Shown piece after piece: positions 38,049 to 49,769 of a stretch of DNA of 64,000 bases (positions are counted from its first letter, which is position 1; each line of letters starts with the position of its first letter). Location: assembly GCF_011397635.1 (NCBI RefSeq), contig NC_064771.1, forward strand, positions 17,981,379 through 18,045,378, read 5' to 3'. The position numbers and the translations under genes are program-made. The DNA comes from Epinephelus fuscoguttatus. Taxonomy: Eukaryota; Chordata; Actinopteri; Perciformes; Serranidae. Below the pieces are notes generated by a model. The model saw nothing but the letters and a program-made list of their open reading frames with translations. It did not search any database and was not told where the DNA came from.

Positions 38049-38625
38049 TAGCCTGGAAATCCAGATGCCCTGTCCCCAGCAAATTCGAATTTGCACTGCA
38101 CAGGAATCTGGCCCCGACTAGCAGAGCCCGCTGAATCGCCATCGGACCAATCAGATCAGTCTATCTGACAGAGGCGGGCTCTGGGCAGGCGTAACATGAT
38201 GACGACAGCGCTGCGCTGTAGGAGTCTAAAAGTAAACAGCCAAGATGGTGCCTGCCGAGGGACCGCGTCCATTCAGTTTAGCTTTGGAAGAAACGCTAAG
38301 CCAACTACACTATCTTTTTCCTTGAGAGAGGAGCAGAAGACTGCCCTAGAAGCTTTCGTTTCCAGGAAGGATGTTTTTGCCGTTTTGCCGAAGGGATACA
38401 GCAAAAGCATAATATATCAGTTAGCCCCACTGTTCGGCAAACAAATGGGGCTTAGTGCAATGAATACGTCACCTTGTTTTTTGCTCTGATTGGCTATCAT
38501 GCTATCCAATTGCATGCGGCGGCATTTGAAATGCCTCTGTTAGTGCTGCCCCTTGGGTAGGAAGGGTGTATCGGTGAGGGCCAGACTCAAAATCTTTCTA
38601 GATTTGAGTCTGGATTTCCAGGCTA
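38049..38625. mobile_element. 577-bp inverted-repeat transposon with 9-bp target duplication carrying a helicase fragment
   Basis: Both ends read TAGCCTGGAAATCCAGA inward (17 of 17 identical). CAGGAGGTT is directly repeated on the two sides (38040-38048 and 38626-38634), a 9-bp duplication as made by Mutator-type (or Merlin-type) transposases. The right subterminal region has a second inverted repeat (CCAGACTCAAA / TTTGAGTCTGG). The interior holds a broken RecQ-like helicase start (38196-38489). No transposase is present, so it is non-autonomous. Confidence 0.8.
38196..38489 (+). pseudogene. Fragment of a RecQ-like helicase inside a transposon
   Basis: The open frame contains LREEQKTALEAFVSRKDVFA followed by VLPKGYSKSIIYQLAPL. 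This has the layout of RecQ motif 0 and Walker A (Q-x-x-A-..-G/K-D-V-F-..-P-T-G-x-G-K-S-..-Y-Q-L-x-P). In Walker A the T and second G positions read K and S, which should destroy ATP binding. The frame ends soon after, so the DEAH box and all later motifs are missing. Upstream, a different frame starting at ATG 38245 looks like the true N-terminus, so there is a frameshift at about 38310-38325. It is a decayed capture or relic and not a working gene. RecQ-like genes in multicopy transposon-like settings are known to me from fish and cnidarian genomes. Confidence 0.65.
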
Positions 38626-39042
38626 CAGGAGGTTTTTACTGGGAGCTAAATTATCTGCAGCGGTCTTTTCCTCTCCAAAACAAATGGACCTGGTGATTTA
38701 AACCGGTAAAAACACAGAATAAAGCAGTTTAACATTAAAACACCAGTGTTTTTGCTGCGCTGCTCGTCGCGGAGGTGCTGCTAACTACGGTGGCTGGCGT
38801 GAAAATGCAAATGGCCCTATCTAGAGCCAGTGTTTGTTTGTCCGTTCTGGGCTACTGTAGAAACACGGCTGTGCAACATGGCAATCTTCATAGATGAAGA
38901 CCCACTTCCTATGTAGATATAAATGACTGATTTTAGAGTATCAAAAGCGAAACTTTTCTTATTTTCAGTTGATTATACACTAAAGAAAACATACTTATTA
39001 TATTACATTTCTAATAATATATCCTGCACACTGTACCTTTAA

Positions 39043-40390
39043 TAAACTTCAGTCACTTTAAGACATAGGTGTAGATTTTGGGGGGGACGTAGGGTGGACG
39101 TCCCTTTCAATATAGAACATGTGCAAAGTCTTCCAAAATGGAAGTAGCAGGGTAGCAGTCTTTTAGACAAAATTAAAGACATCTACACCATAAATTTGGC
39201 CTATTCAACTGGCAAGCAAGCAACTTCTGCTTGGCCCAGCATACATAAATCTAAGACAAAACATGTGAACCACACTGTTTTTGCAGGAGGTCTGAGCCAC
39301 ACTCCAGTGGAAGCACAGTGATCAGCAACGTTGCCGATGCATTTACAGTATCGACAGGAAGCTCAGGGTCGAGTGCAACACAGCCTCATAAAAATTACAA
39401 CAGTGGTAAAAGGGCAAAAGGCTATTTCTCAGGTGCCTGTGGCGTTTTCCTTTGACCGCAGAATGTTCTTGTAACAGCAAAGTAAAGACAGAATAAGGGG
39501 GAAATGCAAGTTGTTCAAAGTGCATTTAGAATTAGTACAAAAGGAGATTGTGTTGCTGTTAAATGCACAATTAAAAATGCAAAAGGGCTGTTTGCATAGG
39601 CTTAGATTCTAGTTATTTATTTAAAACGTGTGCACAAATTGAGGCACTTTATGGTATGAAGGACACAAAATAGTCTTGGATCTGTTTCTGTTTCTCATTA
39701 AGTGTAGCTCTCTTCCATCTTTCTTTGCATTATCACGCACATATTTAGGAAGCCAATGCCAAAATTACAAGTTTGACCCCCACAGCAGTTATATGTCTGG
39801 CTAAGGAGTCCTCAAGTAAGGTCTGTTCATTGTAATTCACTCTTATCATTATTTTAGGTCTTGCTTTTCTTTATATGTATAGTATATTGTATGCCTAATA
39901 TTTGATCACACCTTATGTGGTTCCCTAACCAACACCTCTACTAAGTGTGAGGTTTAGAGCCGTTTTCTGCGCCCTCAGGAAATCGCACATAATTCTATTT
40001 TGCACTATATCACTTCTTGTTCATTTACAACCCTTCACGCCCCTGCAGCGGCGTCTAGAAATGGTCCGACACAAGATTTATACAGGTGTTGCGCTCAATA
40101 ATTCTTAGATAATTCAAACTGTTAAAACAGCAGCTACAGCCCTTCAAGCAAAATCTGTAGGCGTTGTTAATACAGTATGTTAAAGGTAATATAATAACAA
40201 GACTAAGTGAACTAATTCCCAACTACAGACATGTTAATGCTAGCATGCTCACTGTGACAATCTGTGTTTAGCAGGAAATATTTACCAGGTTCGTCATGTT
40301 AGCATGTTAATATAAGCAAATTAGCATCACACAAAGTACAGCTGAGGCTGATGGGTATGTGAGTTTAGCAGGTGGAGGGCAAACTGAGGT
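39043..40390. other. Intergenic; one repeat fragment at 39065-39140
   Basis: GTGTAGATTTTGGGGGGGAC followed by GTCCCTTTCAATATAGAACA is a fish repeat end, inverted relative to the copy near 22140-22200. Nothing else recognised. Confidence 0.4.
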
Positions 40391-40622
40391 GTAAACTTAA
40401 AGGAACACACATAAAAAGGATCATTTGTACATCCATTACTCACTGTGTTTTAGCTTGAATTCGTGACATAAACTCTGCTTTTCTCGTATGCCTCCACAGT
40501 GAAGGAGTATTCAAAAGATTAATTTATCCAGTCGTAACCTCAGTGCTTCCCAAACGTGCCTTCTTACGAACTCTCTATGATATATGAGTAGTGCACACTG
40601 AGCATGCCTGTGCTCTTAAAGG

Positions 40623-40724
40623 CTGGGAAATACTGGGGATTGTGCAATAACGTGGCTTGGGAAATATTGGGGATTGTGCAATAACGTGGCTTGGGAAATA
40701 TTGGGGATTGTGCAATAACTTAGC
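40623..40724. repeat. 34-bp tandem repeat, three copies
   Basis: Units begin at 40623, 40657 and 40691, each GGGAAATA(C/T)TGGGGATTG followed by TGCAATAAC; the last two are nearly identical. Confidence 0.85.
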
Positions 40725-40739
40725 ACAATAACTTGGTGT

Positions 40740-40920
40740 TCTGTCTGTTTTTCACATTTTGTCTGGTTTGTGTCTTATGAGTGTGTATGTTTGCCATTTC
40801 CTGTGTCTTTGCTGTTTTGTGTATGTTTATTGTCTGCAAGGCAGCTGGTGTATGTACTTGAGTCCACGACAAATTTCCCCTAGGGGACAATAAAGTATAT
40901 TCTATTCTATTCTATTCTGT
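40740..40920 (+). mobile_element. LINE 3' tail with (ATTCT)n
   Basis: GACAAATTTCCCCTAGGGG, ACAATAAAGTATATTC and four ATTCT units form a typical teleost LINE terminus. The coding body is absent. Confidence 0.55.
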
Positions 40921-41286
40921 GCACACGCGTATGAGCTCTGCTTGAGCACAGTTCAAATGCATGCGCGCGTTCAGGCATGGTACTTGGCCTTGTATGACTG
41001 TTTGTAATGACGTTTTAAATCATAATGTTTTCGCAAAAATTAATGTGTTTGGGAAGTACTGAGCATTCAAATGGATAAATGAGACTTGCATTATACTACA
41101 TGAGTTGGGTGAGTGCTTGTAAAAGGATGTAATAAAGCTAACTTCAATTCATGAAGAATGTTTGCCTTTTTGGATTCTCCGCTCACTGTGGAGGCATGTG
41201 AGAAAAACAAAGTTTTCTTCATGAATTCAATGTAATACACGGAGAGTAACAGATATACAAATGGTCCTTTTATGGGTGAAGTATAA

Positions 41287-43440
41287 TAATCATAATAATA
41301 ATGATGTTGCTAGATAAAAGATCAGGGGGTCGTCAGAGTGATTAGAAGTTGCTATCAAAGGGCCGTGAATATCAGAAGCAAGTGTCATGTGTTCACACCA
41401 AAGGTGATGTGAATTTTTGCGTTTGAATGCTAGGATATTTTGTGTTGACTCGCTTCATGCGTGCGAATAATTCACATCATACATGTGTGCGATCACTAAA
41501 TCGATGATTGAACTTCCACCAGTACATCCTAGGCATCAAACGTCCCCAGAGGATCTCAATGCTGATTGGCTATCGTGGCGTGAATTGGTCACTAAAGTTC
41601 AGATTTGTCAATTCTTGCGAATAAGCATATGATGCAAAATCACCCTACTTGCTTCATTCATACCACTTAATTAGCGTCTTTAGCATCATACGTATCGCAC
41701 TTACTTACACTTTACACGTAAATCACTTGCGCAATTTTTTTTATTTGCGCTCAGTGTGACCACAACATAATAGTTGCCGAGACATTTCGTCCTGAATCAA
41801 AAAAACAAAACAAAAAACCTGCTGGTGGCAGTAGAAGTCAGGGGGGTTCATCCTCTGGGGAACATCAGTGTCTTTACAAAAATATTGTTGAGATATTTCA
41901 GCCTGGAAGTGGTGGAACAGCCGACTCCATCCATAGAACCACACCGCTACCGCTATCTGCTAAGAACGAAAAGCAACCATCTCTGCATAGAGCTTAAAAG
42001 TAAATTTCCCCCTTAAGCGTCACCAGACTAGAACAGATGCAGCCGGAAGTCGTTCACAGAAAGTAGCTGACAGTGTTTCTTCATCAACCTGCATAAATAC
42101 TGAATGCCCAACTTTGTTCGTCCTAAGAGCGAGCATTAGCCAACAGACACATCCACGGTCAGTCTCTTGGCGGTAGCACGGTGCAGCTAGCTCATGCATA
42201 AGGAAGTAGAAAGCAGCAGACCTGAGGAGACTTTGTGTGGTCAGGAGAAGATTCTCAAGCACTGACGGAGAAAAAAGCAGAACTGTGATGATGTCCTGAA
42301 CCTCTTGGTTCACCATTAGTTCCAGTAAAGGTTATTGTTATTGAACAGCCTCTACTACACGCTGTATTTGCAGTATATCTACCATCGTCCATATACGTGC
42401 ACAATAATGTACTGTGGGGGGAACAGAAAGGATGGCTGGCCTTGAGGATGCAAAGACTGATTGACAATGAGAAACCAATGGGTCAATATTCTTAATTGTT
42501 GTTGTCCATCAATAATCGGAAAAACAGTGTCCACTGACTCAGTGCTTCCTGTGCTCATAAATTAAAACATGCATGAGATCTTCAGGTCTGTATGTTTTGG
42601 TGGACGTTGGCTGCACGGTGATATTAAATAGATTCTGCTACAAGAACAAAACAAGACTAACAAATCAAACTTAGCAGAGTTGCTGTTTCTACGCTGCGTA
42701 TGTAAAATCCACAGACCACACAACACATGCCAGCACTGACTAATCACTTTTGAGAACGTGCAGTAGAAGGGTAGACTGTGAGCTGCATCTTATTGAATTA
42801 TGGATCAAGTGGCATGTTAGCAACAGCAGTAATGCCTCCAATCCCATCATGAGCTTCGTTAAACGCAGTCCTATTACTATGTTATTCCCAGCACTGCAGT
42901 TATTAGGCAGACAATTTCGGTGAGCTGGTCTATGAAGAGATGCTACAGTCCTCCAGAGCTGCGTGCTACAGCTTCATTATGTTATGCACTGCTGAGCAGT
43001 ATTAATTACCTGATTAATCTAAGAATTAAAAGACATAAATACTGTATTATTATATCAATATAACCAACAAACAGAGCCTTATTGAGACTGTATTTTTATA
43101 AATTCAGTCACCAGAATAAAATGTTTGCATTGTATATTTCTGCAGACCATGGATACATTACTTTTGCACTTTCATACATATCATTTAACCGTTTCTAAAG
43201 TGATATAGTATATAAGCTGACGGTCATTGGGAGGTTGAGGGGATGGTGGGCACCATGACACCTGGTGAGATGCTCGCCAAGCTACAGAAACGGTTCATTG
43301 CTGCATTTCCAGCAGCATTTTAGCCACTAAACTTGGGTGTTTTTAGTGACCCATCACAGTTTTTCTAGTGGGCATAGTGCCATGAAAAGCAGTTGTGTTT
43401 TACAGTTATCGCTGCTTTTCTAACAGGGATTGTGCCCCCA
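41287..43440. other. Intergenic, no recognisable gene or element
   Basis: Several short open frames are present on both strands, none with family features. Confidence 0.45.
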
Positions 43441-43444
43441 CTTT

Positions 43445-43620
43445 TTAGAATATTTTTTGGATCTTTTTGCCTTTATTACAGGACAGCTGGAGAGAGACAG
43501 AAAAGGCAGACAGAGAATGGGGATGACATGCAGCAAAGGGCCGCAGGTATGGAATCAAAAAGGGGATGTTGCAAAGGACTATGTGGGATGCACGCTCTGC
43601 CTGCTCGAGGCCACCCCCCA
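43445..43620 (-). mobile_element. tRNA-derived SINE (minus strand)
   Basis: Read on the minus strand it has the degenerate tRNA head, then CTGCGGCCCTTTGCTGCATG, TCATCCCCATTCTCTGTCTG and CCTGTAATAAAGGCAAAAAG, the same body and tail as the copies at 48647 and 59024. Confidence 0.7.
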
Positions 43621-43980
43621 GAACCAAGTATTTTAAACCAAAACCTGATCTTTTCCCAACCATAACCAAGTCGTTTTTGTACCTAAACCTAACCATGCGT
43701 TTACCAAACGTTAAGTTTATGTATCCACCACATAATAAAGTGCGAATATAACATATCTGCGGTTTACAGAAACGTACAATGCCAACATTTTTTCTGGCGA
43801 CTGGGTTGCTATAAAGACAAATAGGCAATGTAGGAGTTCTGATAAGGTCTAAAGCTTTGACACACAACTGTGCATGATGTTGTACCAGATGAAGGTTGAT
43901 ATCACATATGACATGGAATGATATTTTGAGCTAATTTTGAGCTAAAATAAAATTTGCCATTCAATATCTAATAGAAGGAA
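43621..43980. other. Intergenic; SINE-tail fragment at about 43655-43705
   Basis: CCATAACCAAGTCGTTTTTG followed by ACCTAAACCTAACCATGCG matches the tail seen at 10200-10250. The rest is unremarkable. Confidence 0.4.
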
Positions 43981-44330
43981 ATGTTCCTATCTGCTCGCCT
44001 GTGGACCGTCACAATGTGGAGCCACAAAGGCAGCAAGAGGAAGGATTGAGCAACTCATGATCGCAACACCATTTAACGTCCATACAGTTTCTCTGGAATT
44101 AAATGTCTCCACAATAAAATGGTTTCTAGATCTATCCAAACCTCTCTGATATTTGTGACAGCTGCTCTCAGGCACCAGCAAACTTGACTCATATGTTCTG
44201 GTCATGCCCGAGTCTTGTGGGATACTGGAGATGTTTTTTTGATGTTAAATTGAAGATGTTAGAGCTGACTCTAGTCAGTTCTAATATCTTCACTTTAATT
44301 TAATTTAAGTTAATTTAGTTCTGCCAGTGT
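43981..44330 (+). mobile_element. L1-like LINE fragment (C-terminal region of ORF2)
   Basis: Around 44155-44240 the plus strand reads CDSCSQAPANLTHMFWSCPS then LVGYWRCFF. This Cys-x-x-Cys...His-x-x-x-x-Cys arrangement with HMFWSCP is typical of the C-terminus of L1-clade reverse-transcriptase proteins. The frame is broken on both sides and the reverse-transcriptase core is missing. A G-rich, A-tailed end at about 44716-44824 may be the 3' end of the same insertion. Confidence 0.6.
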
Positions 44331-46785
44331 TTTAGAAACACTTTGAGACAATGCAATCTATCTCGACTAGAGTAGGGGAAGTATGAGTGGAGAAAAAAGT
44401 GTAGATTGTTTTGGGGTGTATAGTATATACAGTGGCATGAATATTGGTGCATAAATGGTATAGACACAACTATGTGTGGAGATGTAACAGTGTGGGTACA
44501 TACATTTTGGATTGTGATCTTGTACGATGAAGACAAGGTTAGGTTGACATGTTGATCTTGAGTATTGTCAGCTGACTTTTATTTTTCATTTTATTAATGT
44601 TTATTTTAATTTATTTCTTTGTATTCAATTAGCTGCACACCTACTTTTGTCAATGTATGTTATTTAATCATTTTTATTTATTTTATTCGTGTATCATTAC
44701 TTTGCTCTTATGAGCTGGGAGGGGATTGTTGGGGGTGAAAGAGTTGATATCTCTGTTTACAAAGAAAAACATGAAACTGTGTACAAATTGCTCAATAGAA
44801 TTTGGTTCCGGGGGAAAAAAAAAAAGTTTTTCCCATGTTGTCTTGAGTAATCTCTTCAGTTTTTTCTAAAAGGTCATACTTAAATGTACTTGTGTTGTAA
44901 TGTGTTGTTTCCAAATTTCTGAACATCTATAAATCCTTAACGAAACTCCTGCCTGAGCCAAACTGTTTTGAGCTGTAACTAACATTTCTTTTGTTTTTTA
45001 TCCTTTAAATGTCATTTACTATTTAGAATCTTTGCAATTATAAATACTCCATTACTTGCAAATAAATGGGTGATTACTCCCTAGTCAGCATCAAGAGTGT
45101 ATTCTTTCTTTTTTATACATCTTTTGTTCATGGAGAAAATCCTTTGATAATACACTCAATTACCAGTTTATTATGTACATCTAGCTAAAAACAAAGCGTA
45201 TTATATTAAGTTTGTGTTTAAAGTGTTCTAGAAAGATTTTGATTTATCGTCATGGTCACTTTGGAGACTATTTTGTGATGGGGACATTGGTGAACTTACA
45301 AACTGTAAACATATTTGCCTTTGTAACTGTGACCATAGCATTTTAATGATACATTTTAACACATTGCAGTACGCTGTATCCTTATCATAACAACAAAGAT
45401 CAATGCACTCCACTGAGAGTAGGATCTGCCAGAAAGCTGTTTCCTGGAATATGTGTTTGCATAACTGCATGTATTCATGTTCTTGCTATTATGTCCTAGC
45501 TTTAGTGTTTCATGATTTCCTGGAATTGATAGCTCTGCTGGAACAATTTTTTGGAAGGCTACAATGAACAGATGTGGACTCATGGGACATTCCTGACCCA
45601 CAGTGAAATCCCTGCCATTTCCAGTAAGATCGATATAAGCTGTTTCCGATGCAGCGTAAAATTCAGATTTTATAGACTGTTAAAAAAAAGAAAAAGATGT
45701 TCTTTGTTCAGTGATACATTTCCCATCATCTGTCAGACCTACTCTTTCCAGACTTTTCCTCTCATCTTAAAGTGTTTACCCACTAGAGGGAGACATCATA
45801 GTTCTGCACTGAGGAGTCATTGTGCTGTCCTGTTGCACCACAATCATAACAGCTGACACCTGGTGTTGTCCTGAAAATTAAATATTTAAACTGTTTCAGC
45901 AGACGAGTTGATTGCCCCCGTCCACAATGTACTCTGAGGTTTGCTGGTCATCCACCTGAGGCCTTCGCAGTGTCACACCGAGCTCCGCACGCAGCCTAAT
46001 TTAGAGCCTGAGGCTGCAGACCAAGGGCGTCAGCTTCACTTTAGCAATGTAGGGCACACTTTGCATCAGCCTCTGGGCAGCAAATCACACTGACACACAG
46101 GGAACCTACATCCCTCATTTCGTCACCGTGACTGCAACAAAAAGTCCAAATTAAACCACATTAAAAATTACGACATGGCTGAGATTGTGAAGGATAAAAC
46201 TGCATCTCATTTTCTGACTTCTTTTCAGTCACATTTTTGTAAACAGATGCTAGTAGCTCTTGAAGGTGTAAATAAAGTTCATCCTTCTAAAGCTAAAGGA
46301 AGCCTCTTCTCGTGTGTGTGTGTGTCAGAGAAAGATAAAGAACGTACGTTTCCATCCACTTGAGGCTTCCAAAATCTGATCGGGCTCCATAATAATTTAG
46401 AGCCTGGACTCTTCTGACCAAGGTTTCATTTCGACTACCAGAAGGGCACACTCTCCATCAAACACAGGCCACAAATCACACTGACATACTGCGGGCACAC
46501 GAGGAGCTCAAATCCCTCACTTTATCTGTTTGTGAAGCATAACACACACATTTACAGAAGACTGCACAGCTGTGAGAAGCTCTGATCGAAATAGGTAAGA
46601 CCCATCAAATGACTCACTCGTCTAATGCGCTGTAAAGTTAAAAGGAAAAATAAATATACCAGCATCACATTAGGCCAGAGGATGTAAATGAGCTACAAGA
46701 GTGGTCATTAGAGAGCAACAGATCACAGGAAACACGAGTTTAAAAATCTGAGAGGCAGATTCAACCCTTTGTGTCTAAGGTCGGT
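44331..46785. other. Intergenic; a local direct duplication only
   Basis: No gene is seen. Segments 45997-46124 and 46393-46527 are diverged direct copies. Confidence 0.45.
45997..46527. repeat. Diverged direct duplication, two copies about 396 bp apart
   Basis: Both copies (45997-46124, 46393-46527) begin TAATTTAGAGCCTG and share CTGACCAAGG-like, AGGGCACACT, CAAATCACACTGACA and AAATCCCTCA-like blocks in the same order. Confidence 0.65.
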
Positions 46786-46789
46786 TTAA

Positions 46790-47480
46790 AGGGGTAGTTC
46801 AGATCTTTTGAAGTGGGAGGCATTGTCCAGAATACTGAGTGCCACCTCTCACATCCTGCATGCCACTCTGGAGTCCCATGCAACACTACTTCTTCTTGTT
46901 ATATTAAATTCAATATAACACTGATCAGCAGGTGCAGTCTGTTTTTGCCAACATTTTCACTCGTTTTTAGTAACTGCTGTACTTATCACACTCCTAATGT
47001 TACTCTGGTAGGCACTGGTTTTTGCTTTTGCTCCTTGAAAACACTTCTATGTCATATCTGTATATTCTGCCAGATACATAATACTCTAATGTTATAAAAC
47101 TGGGCCCAGTGAGTGACCCTGACCCGTAGAACCCACTGGTTGTTCTGAGTGTTATCTTTGCTCTCTTCAAAGCTCCCAGGCTCCTTTGATATAAACAGTA
47201 GTTTTACTTCACAGAACACAAAGTTGCTGATCTGCCGCTGCCTCTATTGTTTAGTTTGTTTGTGTTATTGTGTGACTTTGGTGTTTAAAAAGGTTCATTT
47301 GGACTCACCAGAGTTGCACAATGACCGAAACAAACAAACCGACCGGGGCAGCGGTAGACCACTACCTCCTGTGCTCTGCAAGGTCAAATTACGGCTAAGG
47401 GAGTGTGGTGGCTTTGAAGAGAGCGATATACAACTTTAGTTCCCCATTGGAAAGGGCTGTTTGATGGCAAGGTAAAGCAT
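46790..47480. mobile_element. Foldback MITE of the TTAA type, truncated at the right
   Basis: After TTAA (46786-46789) it begins AGGGGTAGTTCAGATC, like the element at 52230. It contains the same central hairpin: CTCTCTTCAAAGCTCCCAGG at about 47160 and, inverted, GTGTGGTGGCTTTGAAGAG near 47402-47421. The right terminal repeat is not found. Confidence 0.6.
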
Positions 47481-47539
47481 TGAAAATACTCTGATTATAC
47501 CATACACTTAAATGGTTCCTGATGTTATCAGATAACAGT

Positions 47540-48640
47540 AAGAGTAATATCTTACTATATAATGACGAAAACTCTGTCTGTGTTCCACGTTTTTCTCCTC
47601 ACTGACTTGGTCAATCCATGTGAAATTTGGCACAGTGGTAGAGGGTCATGGGAGGATGCGAATGAAGCAATATTACATCAATTGGCCAAAGGGGGGCGCT
47701 ATAGCAACCAACTGAATATTGCAAACTTTGAATAGGCGTATCCCATGCCCCATATGTCGTAGAGACATGAAACTTTGCACAGAGATGCCTCTCCTCATGA
47801 GGAACAAATTTGCCTGAGAACACATAACTTCTGGTTCTATAGATTTTCCGCCATTTTGAATTTTTTGAAAAACACTTAAAATCGATCTCTTCCTAGGAAG
47901 TTTGACAGATCTGCATGAAACTCGGTGAACATAATCTAGGGACCAATATCTAAAGTTCCCTCTTGGCAAAAGTTGGAAAACTTACTAAAACTGAGCTTCT
48001 ATAAGGCAATGAATATTGCGGAGGGTGTGGCTCATCACATAAAGGTGTATAACATCTCAAGGGTTTCACCCATCACCACGCAACTTTGTAGGCATATGAC
48101 CACACATAATCTGAGGGGACCCCTCTATTATTGACCCCATCAAACAAAATGGGGGCGCTAGAGAGCTAATTTATTATCTAGGCCTAACATGTCGATTTTT
48201 ACTAAACTTGGTAGAGATGTAGGACAGGGCGCCTCAAGGTGACTGGAGAAATTTAACTCTAATTGGCAACTGGGTGGCGCTATAACAACAGAAAAATGCT
48301 TAAACATGGCTAAAATGCGACCGATCGCTGTGGCTCCCCCTGTGGCCCAATGCTGTTATTTTTTCTAATTTTTGGTATGACTAAGTCATGGTATGGTATG
48401 CTGTACATAATCATGTAAACTGTCAGTGTGTCATTCTGTCTGTCCCACGTTTTTCTACTCACTGATGTGGTCAATCTATGTTTCCCATGTGAACTACCAG
48501 TGCGCTCCACTTTTAAGTCAATACAACATATAAACACTTTAACTATCTGCCTTTCAACGTGCTACCTCAACTACTAATGTACAGTTTTAGCCCGCTAACT
48601 ATCCCACTATTGGCAATGGTACTACTGTACTTTCAATAAA
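47540..48640. repeat. Unclassified dispersed repeat with GGGGGCGCTA motifs
   Basis: The phrase CTCTGTCTGTGTTCCACG..TTTTTCTCCTCACTG..GGTCAATC recurs at 47570 and 48430. Between them lie three copies of a GGCGCTA(T/G)A phrase and several 'gaaact-tgg' phrases. I know this as a non-coding family of fish genomes with no established class. Confidence 0.5.
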
Positions 48641-48646
48641 ACAATC

Positions 48647-48862
48647 GTGGGGCGTCGCTGGCTTGGTGGTAGAGCAGGCGCCCCATGTACAAGACTGTTG
48701 CTGCAGCGGCCCGGGTTCGAATCCAGCCTGTGGCCCTTTGCTGCATGTCACTCCCTCTCTCTCTCTCTCTCTCTCTCCCCCTTTCACACTTGTCTGTCCT
48801 ATCAATTAAAGGCTTAAAAATGCCCAAAAAATATCTTAAAAATAAAAAAAAATAAAAAAAAT
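48647..48862 (+). mobile_element. tRNA-derived SINE (plus strand)
   Basis: The head has an A-box-like GCTTGGTGGTAGAGC and a B-box GGGTTCGAATCC. The body is CTGTGGCCCTTTGCTGCATG, then a (TC)n run, CTGTCCTATCAATTAAAGGC and an A-rich tail. The extra bases and missing cloverleaf pairing make it a SINE and not a tRNA gene. Confidence 0.85.
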
Positions 48863-49604
48863 AAAGCAATCGTACTATCAAATTCACAAAAACTCTGTCT
48901 GAATACATTGCTCTTCTTAATGGGTTCAGTTGACTATTTAATCTGCAATTTCCTATGACCTGTATCCCAAACACACACCATGTGAAACTGTACGTGGCCA
49001 ACTGTGCACTCAGTGGGCATGGACTATTAATATTAATAAACAATAATTGCGGTATAGATATAAAGAAAGAATTTCTCTGTTTAATTCATACTTTTTAAAA
49101 CATTTAAGGCAACCAGGAATCGCATTACTACAAACCAAGTCATGAGAGAACACAGATCTAGATTCATATAACACTGGAACCATTATGCAAAATAAAGGAC
49201 TGTGCGTGCTAGTGGACAAGTGAGTTTGAGTTCTCATGAGCACTGTGGAGATGACATAGGATGATCTGAACACCTGCATCCAGCTGCTGGGAAAAACATG
49301 TTGTGAAATGATGATCTGGGAATATTTAAGGAGGAAATGGCCCAAAAGGATCACTGTGTGTAGAAGCTCCCACATCTCTTAGAATCCCTGTGTGAGTCGC
49401 AGCCTGGGATGCTTACACAGAACGCTCTACGCTTTGTGTAAATCTTGGCAAGAACAATCAAGTCTTTTACATTTTGGCATATCCTGTCAAGAGGGGCCAG
49501 CTGTTAAAAACACAATTCTGGACATCTTTGCAAACCTCTAATCATTTTAGTCAGGGCTGCTCTGATCCGGAGATGATCTGTCCTCTTGCCGATTGGTTTT
49601 GTTT
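48863..49604. other. Downstream of rexo4; no recognisable element
   Basis: This should contain the rexo4 3' untranslated region near 49.4-49.6 kb. I could not identify a convincing poly(A) signal on the minus strand. Confidence 0.4.
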
Positions 49605-49769
49605 TCATAATCCCATGAGATTCTTGTCCTTGTTCTTGTACTTGGGAACCTTGGGCTTTCTCACACATTTCTTGTCTAAGTCTTTGTTGTTATGTCTAGC
49701 TTTAATCTCTGCTTCCCAGTGCTTTTTCACCATTGTGTAGAGCCTCATGGTGGCCTGAGCGTCTTGGAC
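49605..49769 (-). CDS. rexo4: rexo4 coding exon 8 (Exo III aspartate and stop)
   Basis: 165 nt encoding VQDAQATMRLYTMVKKHWEA, a basic tail (KKCVRKPKVPKYKNKDKN) and the stop TGA. Acceptor CCAG. Confidence 0.93.
   Translation of the reverse strand, partial: VQDAQATMRLYTMVKKHWEAEIKARHNNKDLDKKCVRKPKVPKYKNKDKNLMGL

Larger units (their letters stand above)
37237..39038. mobile_element. TTAA-flanked composite MITE, interrupted by two further elements
   Basis: The left end is AAGGACAGTGTGTAGGATT and the right end, on the other strand, AAGGTACAGTGTGCAGGAT. TTAA borders both (37233-37236 and 39039-39042). The right part (TAGAGCCAGTGTTTGTTTG, TCTGGGCTACTGTAGAAAC, CCTATGTAGATATAAA) is a MITE widespread in teleosts. 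Its middle is broken by elements at 37392-37924 and 38049-38625. Confidence 0.7.
40393..41286. mobile_element. Foldback MITE (family of 50.1-51.1 kb), with insertions
   Basis: Left end AAAGGAACACACATAAAAAG then CATTTGTACATCCATTACTC; right end ACAAATGGTCCTTTTATGGG. Between them, CATGAAGAAT..GGCATGTGAGAAAAACAAAG is mirrored by TTTTCTCGTATGCCTCCAC on the left. A 34-bp tandem repeat and a LINE tail sit inside it. Limits are approximate. Confidence 0.5.

Noticed and set aside
45356-45601. Possible reverse-transcriptase fragment on the minus strand (GQECPMSPHLF)
   Set aside because: Only a few residues resemble the GxPLSPxLF motif and nothing around it supports a LINE.
48647-48730. tRNA gene
   Set aside because: A and B boxes are present, but the body and A-rich tail match SINE copies at 43.5 and 59.0 kb and the cloverleaf does not fold properly.
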